A DNA stretch of 64,000 nt, taken from the NCBI RefSeq assembly GCF_019399895.1, contig NC_091883.1, positions 4,258,377 to 4,322,376 on the forward strand, in the 5' to 3' direction. The stretch is from Cardiocondyla obscurior (Eukaryota; Arthropoda; Insecta; Hymenoptera; Formicidae). Below are positions 12,265 to 25,015 of this stretch, piece by piece (the first letter of the stretch is position 1; each line of letters opens with the position of its first letter). Made by a program: the position numbers and the translations under genes. The notes under the pieces were generated by a model that was not told the DNA's origin, ran no database searches, and worked only from the letters and a program-made list of their open reading frames with translations.

Positions 12265-13209
12265 AACGAGGATAGCCCACGGAGCATAAATCGTGTCAAG
12301 TATCTACGCAATAACTTATCCCTTTTCATTTCCATCCTTCGCGCCCTTCATAAATAGATATACAGCTAGCGATGCAAAGTAGCTCTTCCCGCGGAAAAAT
12401 AACATCCCGTTGCCACTCCGAATACGTAAATCCAGCTATTCGACTTTCATTAAAAAGAGCGTAATAAGGATATGCTCGGTAATTTGAAAAGTTTATCGCA
12501 CTGAGTAATATTCGCGTTAATTATCCTGTCGGATAATTAAATGTAATAAAAATGTGCTCGTTACATTTTTCAAATCACATATGTTTCTACTAAAAAAAAA
12601 AAAATATTTTATCCCTAAAAATTAATTAATTTGAGAACGATTTTATGAAATAAAATTAACCTTTCGTCGCCATTGTTAAGCATAATGAAATGCCGAAGAG
12701 ATTTGCCGTTTTGCGAAAAGCGTGCGAATGTTCTACGTGGTACAGAAAACCGTAATAATTCTAGACCTCACATAAAAAATTGGGGGGGGAGGGAGGAGAA
12801 TGCTAAATCTTTCGCGCGGCAAGTAATTGCTGGGATAAAAAAAATCAATGTTCTCGGATTGCATTCGGATGTACCTGGTTGATAAAGATAAAGGTCCGCG
12901 GCGCGCGGCCACACAATCGCTGAGCGCTCCACGCTGCCTGGTTGATTCCGCGTGCTTGCGGATCTCGGAGGTCCCACGAAGCAGTCGCAAGCCACGAACT
13001 AGCCGCCGCGTTTATCGTTTCGCAAGTCGCACAATCGTTTCTCACGCGTCCACGTTGTCCCTCTCGACGGAATCGCGATAACCGTGCGTCGTCATCCCTC
13101 TCCTGCTATTCGCGACATGTATGCTTCCGTTCGCCGACAGCAGAATGGGAAACGCGTCGTCCGCCGCGCACAAACGAGAAACGCCTGTCCTCACAAACGT
13201 AACACTCAC
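12265..13209. other. Non-coding sequence upstream of GC-rich block
   Basis: AT-rich to about 12.85 kb, then increasingly GC-rich toward the candidate promoter and first exon. If the minus-strand first exon at 13,210-13,562 is real, this is the start of its intron. No gene is supported. Confidence 0.5.
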
Positions 13210-13562
13210 CGAGTACGGTTCGCGTTCACGTGCGGATTAACGCCGTGCGTGCCCGCGGGCACCATGAATACGGTCTTGTCGCTCGCGGAAGCGCGAAGAA
13301 AATCCTCCCGTTCCACGTAATCACTCGCGACAAGTCTAAACTACGCGCGAAACGCGAAAGTCGCGGTCGCGCGACCACGAGCGCCGCCGGTCGTTCGACG
13401 ACCACGTGAGCTAAGAGCGAAATGATCCAACTCCACGTGTCTCTGATCTCGCTGCAGCCGACTTGTCCGCGAGAGCACAGAGTCGGTCCACGGAAATTGA
13501 CTCGGCGAGGAGAGAGCCCGGTGATCTCGCGTCTTCAACGGAGAACTAAAAAAAACAGCACT
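13210..13562 (-). other. Candidate minus-strand first exon with 5' UTR
   Basis: Read on the minus strand, this CpG-rich block starts at an insect initiator-like TCAGT (13,564-13,560). It ends at a textbook donor, CTCG|GTGAGTG, with the exon's last base at 13,210. An ATG at 13,265 in a fair context (+4 G) opens a frame of 18 codons plus 2 nt, MVPAGTHGVNPHVNANRT, running into the donor. It lies about 11.5 kb downstream of the CELF RRM1 exon on the same strand, so it could be an internal alternative promoter of that gene or the start of a separate gene. Its exit phase (2) differs from that of the CELF exon (1), so it could not feed the same acceptor in the CELF frame from this ATG. No continuation exon was identified. 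Confidence 0.4.
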
Positions 13563-13640
13563 GAATCGTAGGCTCGCGGCCGGAGTCAGAAAGCACAGCG
13601 GCGACGCGCGTGGTCAGTCACGTTTCGACACAAAGTTTCA
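13540..13640. promoter_or_regulatory. Candidate divergent core promoter
   Basis: Two insect-type initiator sequences point away from each other: TCAGT on the minus strand at 13,564-13,560 and TCAGT on the plus strand at 13,614-13,618. They sit inside a CpG-rich block extending from about 12.9 to 14.5 kb. No TATA box is evident. The minus-strand site would start the candidate first exon ending at 13,210. Confidence 0.3.
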
Positions 13641-14304
13641 CGTAGTAAACCATCGATAACACCACCACCGAAACGCGGGAGATATATCGTCGACTCGAAT
13701 AACGTCGTTTCGAACTTGCCACCCCGTTGTCTCCGCGACGAACGCTCCTCGTGCTAGGTGTCACTCGATTCCGAAACGCTGGTATCGCCGGCGAGAGCGT
13801 CGTCCGCGTAACTACCGACCGTCCACCGCCTCGTTACCGTCGTCGTACACATCAAGGAGAAAGGACCGCGTCACGTCGGAGCGGTGCGAAACGAAGCGGA
13901 GTGAACGAGTGGATGGCGGGCCAGCCGCGGGTAAAGAAAGAATTTTTTTTTTTAACGCGTATTTACGGGAAAGCGGCACGGTGGCTTTTACGTATTTTTT
14001 TTTTTTTTCCCGTCCTCTCGTTCTCCCCCACGACGAAAAATCCGTCCAGAATCGTCGCGCGTGTCCCCGGTCTCCGTCGCAGATTACAAACCCATGACCA
14101 GCGGGGGTGGTGACGATTACGGAGGGGTACGAGGTGGGGGGGGGGAAAAATTAATGGGGCTACGACGGAGTAGTGTCCCTACAGCTGATCGTCGACGCGA
14201 TCAACGGCGATGTACAACTCGTGCACTTCGGCTACGACGCCGCCTCTTTTACTAAACGTGGAGATGGTGTACACTGCGGTCGCTCTCCGCACACTGAGGA
14301 TAGC

Positions 14305-14312
14305 TGACGTCA
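14305..14312. promoter_or_regulatory. Consensus CRE palindrome
   Basis: A perfect TGACGTCA, the full CREB/ATF site, sits in the GC-rich block about 0.7 kb from the candidate promoter. An eight-base match is expected about once per 65 kb by chance, so only its location makes it notable. Confidence 0.3.
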
Positions 14313-16567
14313 CGAGCCCACCACGCGGAGGTGGTCTCGCGAGCGACGGTTTCGCGCCGGCGCCCGCGGCGGCTGCAATCCTTATAGGCACACACAGTGC
14401 CAGAACACCCCTGCGCGCCGGTGAATTCCCGATCTCTCTCTTTCTCTCTGTCTGTCCCTTTCGCCCGGCGCTGACTACGTATATATCCTACCTACCAATA
14501 CTGCTGGCGCGACTCGTTCCACCTACGAACGGCAGCCGAGTAACGGTTTAACCGTCGACGGAGGAGCTAACACCTAATGGGGTTTTACGTTACGTCACGT
14601 TGGGCACGGTCAAAGAGAACAAACCCGTGCTGCCTCCGCATGCTGGATCAATTTCAAGACGGAAAAACGGAGACCCGTGACTAGTAATTGATTGTAACGC
14701 ATGCATATTGTAATCTCGGGCGCGCCCGATCTTGCATGTGATTTAAACGCAACTTATGGTACAAGTATGATTAATACAAGAATGGGGAGAAATTAAAGCG
14801 AGATATGTATAAGCTCGAATTAATACACCTCGCGTGTAATAAGTTGGAATTATTTTGAATAAAAAATTTAATGAAAAAGATGCGTATGGATATATTTTTA
14901 TATGTAGCTTTTTATATGTAGCAATAAAAATAGCACGTATTATTTATAATATATTAAATGGTATTAAATAATATGTAGCAATGCTCGAAATTTATATGTG
15001 ACGTAAAAATGCTCGATACCCAACGATATAACAGTTCGGAATCTCCATGAATTCATAGTTTCATCTAGCTCAAGTAATAAAATGCGTGATGTGCTCAGAA
15101 GTATCAACGAGCACGTCCCATCGATCCGATTATTCTAATAACTCGTTATTAAAACAATATGATAAACGATCAAATCGAATGATGAATAAATTATTTTCTC
15201 TTATTTCCAGATTAAATAAAAAAAAAATTAAAAAAAAAGAAGCCGAAATAAAAATACGTAAATATAATTCGAAATTAAAATTAAAATGACATGACCGTGC
15301 GCTTTATATGATTATTAATAAAACGGTCCATATATTAATATTGAATTATTTCGTATATTATGCAATTATTTTTGTCATATACGCTTCAATTAATAATCAT
15401 TCATTGTAAATGTACCATGATGTTAACATGACCGCGTATACATTACGAATGAAATGCATTTAATGAAAAGATTTAATAACGTATATCATTGGAACGATAA
15501 AGCACGAACTTCTCGTCGGACAGACAATGCGATATTTTATCCATACTGATTTGAAAACAAAGGGATAAAACCGATTGGCCGTTGGTCTTGCGGTATTATC
15601 CATGATCCTCAAGCTGATCCTCCACAAACAGGAAACCCAAGGCATGAAATTCCGAAGAGAAAGCTTGGGAGCCCTATCGGACCGCCGTTATGGGTGGAAA
15701 GTTTCGGTGGAAGTTTCTTCCCAACTACGTCAACTCCATAGGAAACGACGGAGAAGCCCGGATCCGGAATGAGGGATCGGCAAAGGATGACGCTACTCCG
15801 CGAGAATTTGCAAAAGTAGACAATTTCGAAAGAGAAAGAGAGAGAATTTAGTACTATTATTCTACGTGTGTTTTTGACACGTATATTTATGGAGCTGATT
15901 CGCGACTATCAGAAATCTTTGACAGGCGATTCGCCAGAAAATATTTTCTACTTCTCAATACTGTATCGATGTTACGTTAATATTATTATATAAAATAATT
16001 ATATTTTAATATGCTTACATACGTAATTATTATTTTTTTTTAATTATTTATAATTATCTAAGCTGCATCTCGCATAATTTATTTAACGTAAAATATACAC
16101 GAGTCACAATGGAATTACTCAATTACGGATCTCTATTTTCCACCTTCGAAATTGATCTCGCCGAAGACCATACCCGATCGATAAACGGATTAAATCGGAA
16201 CGTCATAAGCAGCGGACCGATATTATAAGACGCAGGCTCGTCAGTGAGCGAGCAGCTCGGTTTAAACAGATGTCAGTCAGTATGTAGGTTGACGCAGCAC
16301 GCTGGGAGCAGAAATGTTGAGGGTCTAAGGAAGGGAAAGAAAGAGAGATAGGAAGCTCGCAAGAGAGAACAGCCACCCGTCAATCTCGCTCTCGTTCCGT
16401 CTCCATCGCTCAATCTCTCTTTCTCCCTCACTCATGGTCGCCGGTGGCGTTGGGTGGTAGGAGGTGGATGGAAATCAATAGCCCTGAATAATGAACCCCA
16501 AGGCAGCACCCTCTCTCCGCTCTCCACGGTCTGGAGCAGTCTCTCATGCATCCTCTCGTTCGAAAGC

Positions 16568-16930
16568 GCGAGCGGAAGCGAGAAAGAAAGAGACGGAGAG
16601 GAAGAGAGAAAGAGAGAAAAGTGAGTGAGACATTGGGTGTTCTCGCTTCCTCTCTTTTCCTCCTCTTCTTCCTCCTTCAATCTTCTTCGCCTCTTCTCGC
16701 CAGCGGAGGCCCTACTGAACCCTTCTCCTCATAGCCTGAACGGAGGTGTTTGTGTCCTCTCCTAGTCCCCAACTTTGCTACGAGACCCCCTCGAACCCAA
16801 TTCGGATAACCGACGGAAGAGAAGGAGGAGAGGAGCAGGAGGACACGGAAAATGATTACCCTCCTCCTCCTCTTCTCCCTTCATCTCATTCTCCCCCTCG
16901 CCCCTTCCCTCCTCCCCTTCCCCCCTTTTC
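16568..16930. repeat. Adjacent polypurine and polypyrimidine tracts
   Basis: About 16,568-16,632 is almost pure purine (GA-rich). About 16,645-16,700 and 16,857-16,932 are almost pure pyrimidine (CT-rich). Two strand-asymmetric tracts of opposite sense, a few tens of bases apart, can pair with each other or form triplex structures. It may be simple-sequence expansion only. Confidence 0.75.
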
Positions 16931-17223
16931 CGCGACGGATCGATGGTCGTCGAGCACCTTAGTTCGTGATTCTCCTAGATTCGGATCAATACCTACTTTA
17001 GCATTGCAATAAAATGGTTGGACAGCGCGTTATGATAGCCCGCGCTGTCTCTCTTTCTCTTGTTCTCTTATCGAGTACCTATCGAGAAAGCTATTTTGCC
17101 GGCACTAAATTTATTTGCGATTCCGCTCGGCGTGAGACGCGTATATTATCGGCGACGACGACGGAAACGTGGCGTCGACGTGCGGCGAGGGGGAGAGAGA
17201 GCCATGTACGAAAATCAATCCGA

Positions 17224-17274
17224 TACATATATATATATATATATATATACATATATATATACATATATATATAT
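17224..17274. repeat. (TA)n microsatellite with TACA interruptions
   Basis: About 50 bp of alternating TA with two C interruptions giving ATAC units. It is simple sequence, likely polymorphic, and both strands form cruciform-capable palindromes. Confidence 0.92.
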
Positions 17275-20200
17275 TTTTGATCGCGAATCCCCTGTCGGAA
17301 TAATCGCGCTTTAATGCAATATCGGTGTAATTGATTGTAGCGCTGCGACAGCCCGCGCCGCCGGCCCTCTGATTTCTTCATCTAGCGCTTTCGATAACGA
17401 CGGTTAGAATAAATAGACCCGTCAATTTACATAGTCGTTAACGAGCATGCCTGGCGAGCCCTTATCGGTTCCGTAGCTCCTAAACCTCCTGACCTACCCA
17501 ACGCGTTCTACGTTACTTCCCTGCATTCTCCTCCACCGTGCGCCCCAACAACGCGCACGATGGCTTCCCCCGCAATACACTACTCTGAATCCTTATCCTC
17601 CGGAACAGAACGCTTATTAAAGATCGATCGAGGGCCTCACGTCCCTTATCCGCGTTATCGCATTGGATATAACTTGGAAATCCAGAAACGCTTGGCGAGC
17701 TCGCCACATACATAATTTATTTGCCCGGAGAATCGCGGCTCGCGATGCCTCGTAGTAAAGCGACACGTACTTTTATCGCAACTTAAATTTGATTGATTCG
17801 ACCGAACGGCAGGGCATATTTAGTACAGCCCCGCTGGAGCGCGGCGTGACATTACAAAATTAAAATTCTCCGCGCTGGGAGCTTAGATTTACTTTCAGAT
17901 TAATTGAGAAAGAAAGTAAAACCGCAAAGACAATTATCGTTTTATTTTCCGCATCCGGAATATTTTTTATGTATTTTTTCAGTAAGATATACGAAAGTAC
18001 GTGTATACTTATATACTTGAAAAATTTTCTCTCACTGAGCATTTGGATCACCGGCGAAAAGAATGTTATTCTAAGCAATCAAACGGATCATTCTACCAGT
18101 CTTCTTCCTTTCCGAGAGTCAAAAGAGCTCCGGGCGGGTCTACGGAACTATCCCTCGGTAAAGGCGGGCTGGTAACGACTATGCAAATTTCATTTGGCCC
18201 GGCCCAATTCTTCACACACGGAAGATTAAGACATTAGACTACGAGGGAAAGAAGGAGCGAGAGGAGGAGGAGGAGAGCACGTCCTAAACTGAAGAGTGAA
18301 TATAGACAACGACGCGAGGGAGCAAAAGAGAGCTCGGGGGACGGTGCATCGTTGCGCGCTCGTTCCTCCTGCAGTCTCAATTATTTCATGCACCGAGCTA
18401 TAAATCACGTGTGTGTGCGAACCTAAAACGACGACGCTAATATTTAAGTTGCGCATGAAAATTCGGCCGCTCGCGTGCATCGTATAAAATAATTTCGGTA
18501 GGTGGTGGTTATCACGTTAAAGGTCTAACCGCGTACAAATATAGCCGTTGTTCGTGCGGCAAACGGCGAGAGTATTCGCCGGTTTGCGCAAAAACGCGAT
18601 AACATCATATTTCTAAAATACAAATTACGGTAAACATTATTTGGTGCTCTAAAAAGAAAAAAAAAGAAAAAGAACAAGAAAAAAGAAACGGGGCGTGCAT
18701 GCTGCGCGCGCGAAAAGTCCGGCGCATATTTTAATCCGTACGCAAAAATGCCGGTCGTTGTAATGAAAAAGTTTCTTTTGTCGTTTCCGACCACGGCATA
18801 TGCGAAACGTTTTACATAACTGGTAGGTAATTGTTCGTTTCGTTTGTTAACAATACGCGAGTTCTTAGACCTTTGACGCGGAGGGGAATTTTAATTTTCA
18901 CTTTTCGAAAGTAATATTATATGCCGCGGATATAATTGTACACACTTTTTAAACGTAATTATATCTTTGCGGGTAAAATTTCTATACGCCGGGCGCGGAG
19001 ATGGGCCACTCTCTTTCCACGTTCTTTGTCGATGTTTTTTCATTAACCCCGGAAGGCCCGGTCATATTTACATTTACAAGCCAACTAAAATGAAAATAAT
19101 TACTAGCGCGGGGGAAAAAAAGGTGTTTCCACCGTGATAATATCCGCGAAAAAAAAAGAAAAAAAAAAAAAAAAGAAAGAAAAAATTTCTATTCCCTCGC
19201 GAATGAATCCTGACGGTTTGCGCCGCCGCGGCCACGCCGCGCGGATTTCGCGTCCGCCGGAACAACGAACGCCGGGGAAATGCAGCGGCAGGTTATGCTT
19301 CCCATCTCGAGATCCTACCTCCCGTCGCTGCCTCGATGGGAATTCCCATTCTTCGCGTTCGACGGCCCGGAATTTTCCGGCAGGCGGCTTCGGCGGGCGG
19401 CCTGAACTTCTTCCCGTCCTCCCCCGTGCCGTGCGAGAGCGTAATTTTAGTTTGATACCGGGCGCAATAGCCGCGTGGCCTGTCTGCTCTCCTTTCGATG
19501 TAATAACGAAAGACCGCTGAGGAACGAGAGGGGCAAGAGTGCCCGAAGAAAGACGGGACGAGAGAAAGAAAGAGAACGGCGCGGCACTACTTATCCTTCG
19601 TATTTTCCTTTACAGCGACTCTCCTTGCTCCCGATCGAGACAAAGCCGCGGGTATTACCTTATTTCCCCAGCGTCTTTCCCCTTCTATCGTGCAAATCCT
19701 TCTTACGCGAGTATTCGGCCGTAACCTATTCCACCGTCGCATACTCGGCTTCCTCGCGCCTCTCCTGCCTGACGTTTACGCCGAAACAACCTATTCGCAT
19801 ATTATATTCTCAATGGATTTCGCATTTTTCATGTGCTCGCACAGGACGAGAGACTATCGGATATGTGCAGGGAAAGCGAGGCGATGCCATGATTAAAAAG
19901 AAAACGAGTTGAAAAACGTGATAATAAAAAAAAAAAAAAAACAAACATAGTAATTGCATTTCTTTTTTTTTTTCCTTTCCTGATAACATCATTTGCAATA
20001 TGAATCGTTTCAATAATGAATCCTGCAAAGCGCAGTTCTGTCGCGTTGTTCTACATTAAACTTTTCCCTCGAATCTCAAAAACCGTCGTAAAATCTTACT
20101 CTATTTTACTCCAATATTTACGTAATATTACACGCCATATCGTGCATTAGCGTTCCCGCGGGGCGACGAGAGCCGTTTGATCACGCGAAGAATATTATCG

Positions 20201-20439
20201 GCGGATTTTCACGTGACAAGCAGGTACAACGTTTCATCGTGAACGTTAACATTGTCGTGTGATCCCGCCGATTCCCAATGAGCGTGAGCGCGATGTATGC
20301 GCTCTCGATCGATCGGTCGGACGGGACGGAAAGAGAGACGGATGTAGGAGAGCCCGCGGCAAAAAAAGTAGGATAACATACGTCCGTGCACGCGACGGGG
20401 GAGACCGACAGACGAGCGGACAGCCCTCGTGCACCTCGC

Positions 20440-20540
20440 GCCGAGAGAACGAGGGATAAAGGGAGGATGAGAGAAAAAGGGAAAGGCCAAAAGAGAATGA
20501 GAGGAAGAGAGAAAAAGAGAGAAAGAGAGACGGGGAGATT
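20440..20540. repeat. Purine-rich GA/GGA tract
   Basis: About 100 bp nearly free of pyrimidines, made of GAGAGA, GAAAGA and GGGA units. Apparent long minus-strand frames over it (20,181-20,698, three overlapping) are artefacts of this composition. Confidence 0.75.
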
Positions 20541-22804
20541 GCGGAAAGGTCGGCAGTGGAGGGACCGGTTGCCATTGTAATGGCGTGTGCCATGGTCCCC
20601 ATGTGCCAACCACCCCGGCAGCTGAGCCCTCTACGTTCCACTGTTAAATACGCTGAAACGAGCAAACCATTCGCGAGAGTTAAACTCGTAGTTATCACTC
20701 GAATCGATATACTATATATACCGGCGAATCTCTCTCGGTCTCTCGCTCTCTCCGCCTCTCAAATGCATCCTCTTTAAATCCTCCCTTGTGAACGAGCGGG
20801 CGCGCGCGATTGAAAGAAAGTACGACCGTTTTGTTCGCTCCTCATCGAATTGACAATAATACCGGGGGCCCTCATTATTGACTGCTCGAGAATCGGTGCT
20901 TCCAATTCTTTGGGAAATCTACGCCGGCAAGCTCGCGAGAGACTCGCGCAATTTTATCCCGGACGAGGCGAGGTCGCGTGATCTTCCGCGGCGAGAATAC
21001 GCGACTCGATTAATGAATCGCGGACGAATCGTACTGCGAATCGCGCGAATATCCGTGATTGTGGCGAAACAACTGAATTATTTCCTTACTCGCCTTCGAG
21101 GCTACAATTCAGCGCGCTCATTAGTACGTACAGCAACGCTGGCAGCGGGACAAGGGAGAACAGAAACGGCGGGAACGCCTCTCGAATACCGACGATGGGA
21201 GGTCACCGAAGTATCGTAACTACCCAGTAATTAAGTACGGATGCTGAAGTGGCGGCCAATGGAGCGGCCACCGGAATAAAGAAGATGCAAAACGGATTCT
21301 CGTCGACGAAGGTGGAGGACGGTATTTCGCTCTCCCTTTTTTCTTTTTCTTTTTTTTGGTTTTATTTAACCCCGGGTCGTAATTCAATCCGGGGACGAAC
21401 GTGCCGCGGAGAGGAAGAGCGCGGTGGAAGAGGGTAACTAGACCGAGGGTAGGTCACTATGTCTCCAGACAGAGTGAACAATGGCCTGGCACCGTTGCGA
21501 AATAAACGTAATGCTTGCTTACCCGATGCTCGCGTACGCTCGGAGGGAAAAACGTCGAAGGGACGCGCAAATTGATAACGATAACGAAATGGCAAGCTGG
21601 AGATCCGCAGGCTGCATGAGGCACGGCGGATAAGAGGCGGGGGAGTAGAGCGAGGGGAATCGGAAGGAGCGCGCAGCCGGGGGAATCAAAATATAATTAC
21701 ACAAAGGTAAGCCGTAACACGGAGACAGAATCGCGGGGAAATAGACGGGTCTCATTAAAATTGGAGAGCTGTTTCGAAACTGCGAGACTGCCGTGTCGGT
21801 TGCAGCCTCGTCACCGTCGAGCATTACCTTTCCCTAACTCGGCCCGACCTCTCTCGTCCCTTCGCGTCCTCCCACCTTCGTGCCGCGGCGGGTCCCGCGA
21901 AAAGTTGAAACAAAAAGAAACTTTTCCGCGCCACTTGCAGAAGGTTGTTAAAGAAAATCTATGTAATGCGTCATGCTACGGCGTTCAACGACTGCTCGCG
22001 TCCTTATCGAGCACGTTTATTCACCTCTATACGCGACGTATCTGAATCGCCAGTTATAAAAAAAAAAAATTATGACATTAAATTTTGCCAAATTATTATT
22101 TTCCTTTTTTAAGAATAATTTATATTCTCGTTTGCTTTTAATTGAGATAATCCTACAACCGGGAATTTTTTTTTATTTATGGGGCATATAAATAAATTGG
22201 TTCATAATTCGCTTCAGTGCGGCCGCGCGATTATCTTGGCAGCTAATCTCACGTACTCGCAAATAATTATGAGCTGTTTTAATTTTTAACGGCGAGTATC
22301 TCGGTAAAAGTCGACGATGTTTCAGTAGCGTATTTCCGAAATTGCCGAGGCTGCAGTGTAATTGATTTGCACTCGAGCAGATTTAAGTCCGGCGCGCATG
22401 ATATATGTAGACACGGATTATTTGATTTAGTGGACGTGCGTCAATGCGAGCGAATGCGTTTGATTCGACGTTGATAAAATCATTCCTCTCGCCTACCGTT
22501 TGTTCCATCGAATGTGAACCAGATCGATACACGCACAACGATATGTTTCTGCGCAAAACTTTCGCAACCGTCGCAAAGTATTAAAATTCCTAAAAGATAT
22601 ATGTGCCTAGGCCTGCAGTTTAATTAACATTAAAAGATGCAAGTATGCGTTACAACACGAAGATTAAAACTAACGATAAATTTTAACGACGCTTGACTAG
22701 AAATCGCTTTAACGTTTTATTAAATGCAAACGAAAAATTTTAAGAATATTACGCCTTTAGAATTACTTATAATTTTCTAAAACGAAATTATCACTCTAAG
22801 CATG

Positions 22805-22902
22805 GAATCAATGACCAGTTCGCTCATGTGAAGCGTTCCATTGGAATAAACATTCACTTCAATAGAGCGTTTACTGCACATGAGCGAACTGGCCAGTGAT
22901 TC
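22805..22902. ncRNA. Long near-perfect hairpin, microRNA-precursor-like
   Basis: The arms 22,805-22,846 and 22,858-22,902 pair almost throughout around an 11-nt loop. The core is a perfect 14-bp match, AGTTCGCTCATGTG at 22,817-22,830 against CACATGAGCGAACT at 22,877-22,890. The outer part (GAATCA with TGATTC) and the inner part add pairs with a few mismatches, G:U pairs and a small asymmetric bulge. Total length of 98 nt, arm size and loop size fit an animal pri-miRNA hairpin. A short inverted-repeat transposon (MITE) would look similar, so the strand and the RNA type are not decided. I do not recognise either arm as a known microRNA. Confidence 0.45.
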
Positions 22903-25015
22903 GACGATTAGAAAAAACATTTCGAAACATTGCGAAAATTTTAAGAATCATTTTCGGCTCTTTTTCTCAGCAAAATCGGCGGAGAAGGACGAGAGAAAAA
23001 AAAAGAAAGGAAAAAACACGGTTTGCCAATAAATTAACATTGTCGAAAATACGTGGTATCTTAACGAAAGTTTATAAATGCGCCGTGCCGTTTAAAACAC
23101 AGACTTTTCCTCGATATTTCCGCCGTGAAGCGTAAAGTCGTTGAATCGCGGACGTCGAGTCGAGCGGCGCGGCGAAGTTGGAAGGGAGGATAATTCGAAA
23201 GATTAACGAGCTATTTCCAGGCAAAAACTCGAACGACCATTCGTCAACCATAAATTCCGCGTGCCTACAAAAATAAAAATTGCGTTTGCCGCCCCTTTCC
23301 CTCCCCTTATCCCGATGGCGCGCTGGGATTGTGTGCAGCTTATCGGCCGGATATTTATTGTAAAATACCTACGTTTCCCCCGGCCCTACGCTACGGTCAG
23401 GCAAGCGGATTGCGGCCATTTTTCCTGCAAATTAAATAAACGGAGGCCGCCGAAGGGTTACGTCGGCGGTCCGCAGAGCCCGGCGAAAGTCCGTTATTTC
23501 TCAAACCGGGGGAATTTTTATACGGCAGCCGCGCGCATTCCGAGCTAAGCTTTATACGGCTATATGGACAAGTAGCGTTTGAAATTTTCGCCACCATATC
23601 GCGCGCGTCCTCCATTATTGATAAGTATCGAATAACATGACTTCTCCATTACAAAATCGGCTCTAGAATAACGAAGCGGCCGCCGGGACCGAATTTCCGC
23701 GCGGAATCGCTTGGCGCTCGGCTTTCCGACTGATGTACAATTCATGAAGACGATCCCGACCAGTCTCGGGGCGCGTTGTCTCATTTTTCCAAATACTCTT
23801 CTAAAATCCCAACCATACCCGTGATACCGAGCGCGGCAACGGTAAAGCTTTCCTCTTGGCGTCTGCTCTTTTGCGCGTATCGCTCACGTTCCACCCGCAC
23901 CTCTTTGCTGTCGAGCATCATACGATGATATCGCGTAACACGCTCCCGTCGTAATTCGAGCACCGGGGATCGAATGGTGGCGTTAGATAGCCCGTTCCCG
24001 AGAAGAGAGGCTGTGACTGGTTACCGAGCACGTCGGTGTTAAAGTCCCCGTTTCCGGGACAAGTTTCCGCCGCGGAAACAACCCGAAACGCGTCCGCGAG
24101 CGCTGTCTCATTGTATCAGATCCGTCGACGTCTGAATGGTGCGTCGCGCGTGGAGGCGACGGGGGCGATGGGAACGAGCGAGACGGAGCGACGAGGAGGA
24201 AACGGCGCGGTAGGGTGCTGTACTCGTAGGGCGAGGGCGGCGGCAGGGAGAGGGGTAGCTTACGGTCGGCCAACAAAGGCCGTCGATCGTCGACGTCGGC
24301 TCATCCTCTCGGCGATCGACGTGAATGCCCGCGAAATTTATTGTTTCGCCGCGGCTTAGCACGCTCTCGCACCCACACGGTCCCTTCCCCGAACTTCCCT
24401 TCCGCAGCGCGGCGCTTCGTTCCGCTTTTCCTCTCCCCGCGCCGCCCCCCGCTACCCTTCTATCTTTCTCTCGCTTCTCCGCGCGACCCTGACCGCGGCC
24501 CCCGGACGCCATACACCACGTCGCGGGGGACAAAAGAATAAATCCTGATTAATCTCTCGGTCGCGCTTCGAAAGCCGCCGAGGGTGCTTTCGCTCGCTCG
24601 CGCGCGCGCGCGTGCTCGCGTTTGCTTCATCGTTACCGCCGGAATTACGGTTCACTCGGCGCAACGAGTTCTACGTGTCCTTGGCGCGGCTGAAAAATTA
24701 ATGAGCGCCCGGCCGCTTGGATTTAGTGGCCGGCGACTGCGGTGCTTCGTAAAAATAATTTCGTAACGTTAGCGCGCGACGTGGCGTCGCTACTAAATGA
24801 CGTGACGCTGAAGCGCGGACGTACCCTAATAGTTTCGCCTCTCGGACTGGACGTAAGGAATCAAGGTGAACATTTACACGCGCCACCGACGAACGCGGAC
24901 TCTTCTCATCGAGCACGATTTCAACGGTGGGGAAAGGGCGTTTTAGAAATTCTCGGAAAGGAAATATTTCCTAACTTATTTGCGCGAGAAAAATTTTAAG
25001 TTCTCCGTTTCTTAC
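22903..25015. other. Non-coding, GC-rich part beside the CELF exon
   Basis: On the minus strand this is the intron immediately after the CELF exon. It begins GTAAG at 25,015. From about 23,990 to 24,720 it is strongly CpG-rich and includes an alternating CG run at about 24,597-24,612. No coding segment is supported. The second half of RRM1 was not found here. Confidence 0.6.

Larger units (their letters stand above)
13641..22804. other. Non-coding sequence with purine/pyrimidine tracts
   Basis: No supportable gene. The stretch has a CpG-rich part to about 14.6 kb, an AT-rich part to about 16.2 kb, then GA-rich and CT-rich blocks. A (TA)n array lies at 17,224-17,274, an A-rich tract near 19,147-19,186 and a purine-rich tract at about 20,440-20,540. 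TCAGTCAGT at 16,272-16,280 could be a plus-strand initiator but nothing coding follows. Confidence 0.55.

Noticed and set aside
20181..20698. Three overlapping minus-strand frames of 134-150 codons
   Set aside because: All three frames are open because of a purine-rich tract on the plus strand. The products are Ser/Leu/Phe-rich low complexity.
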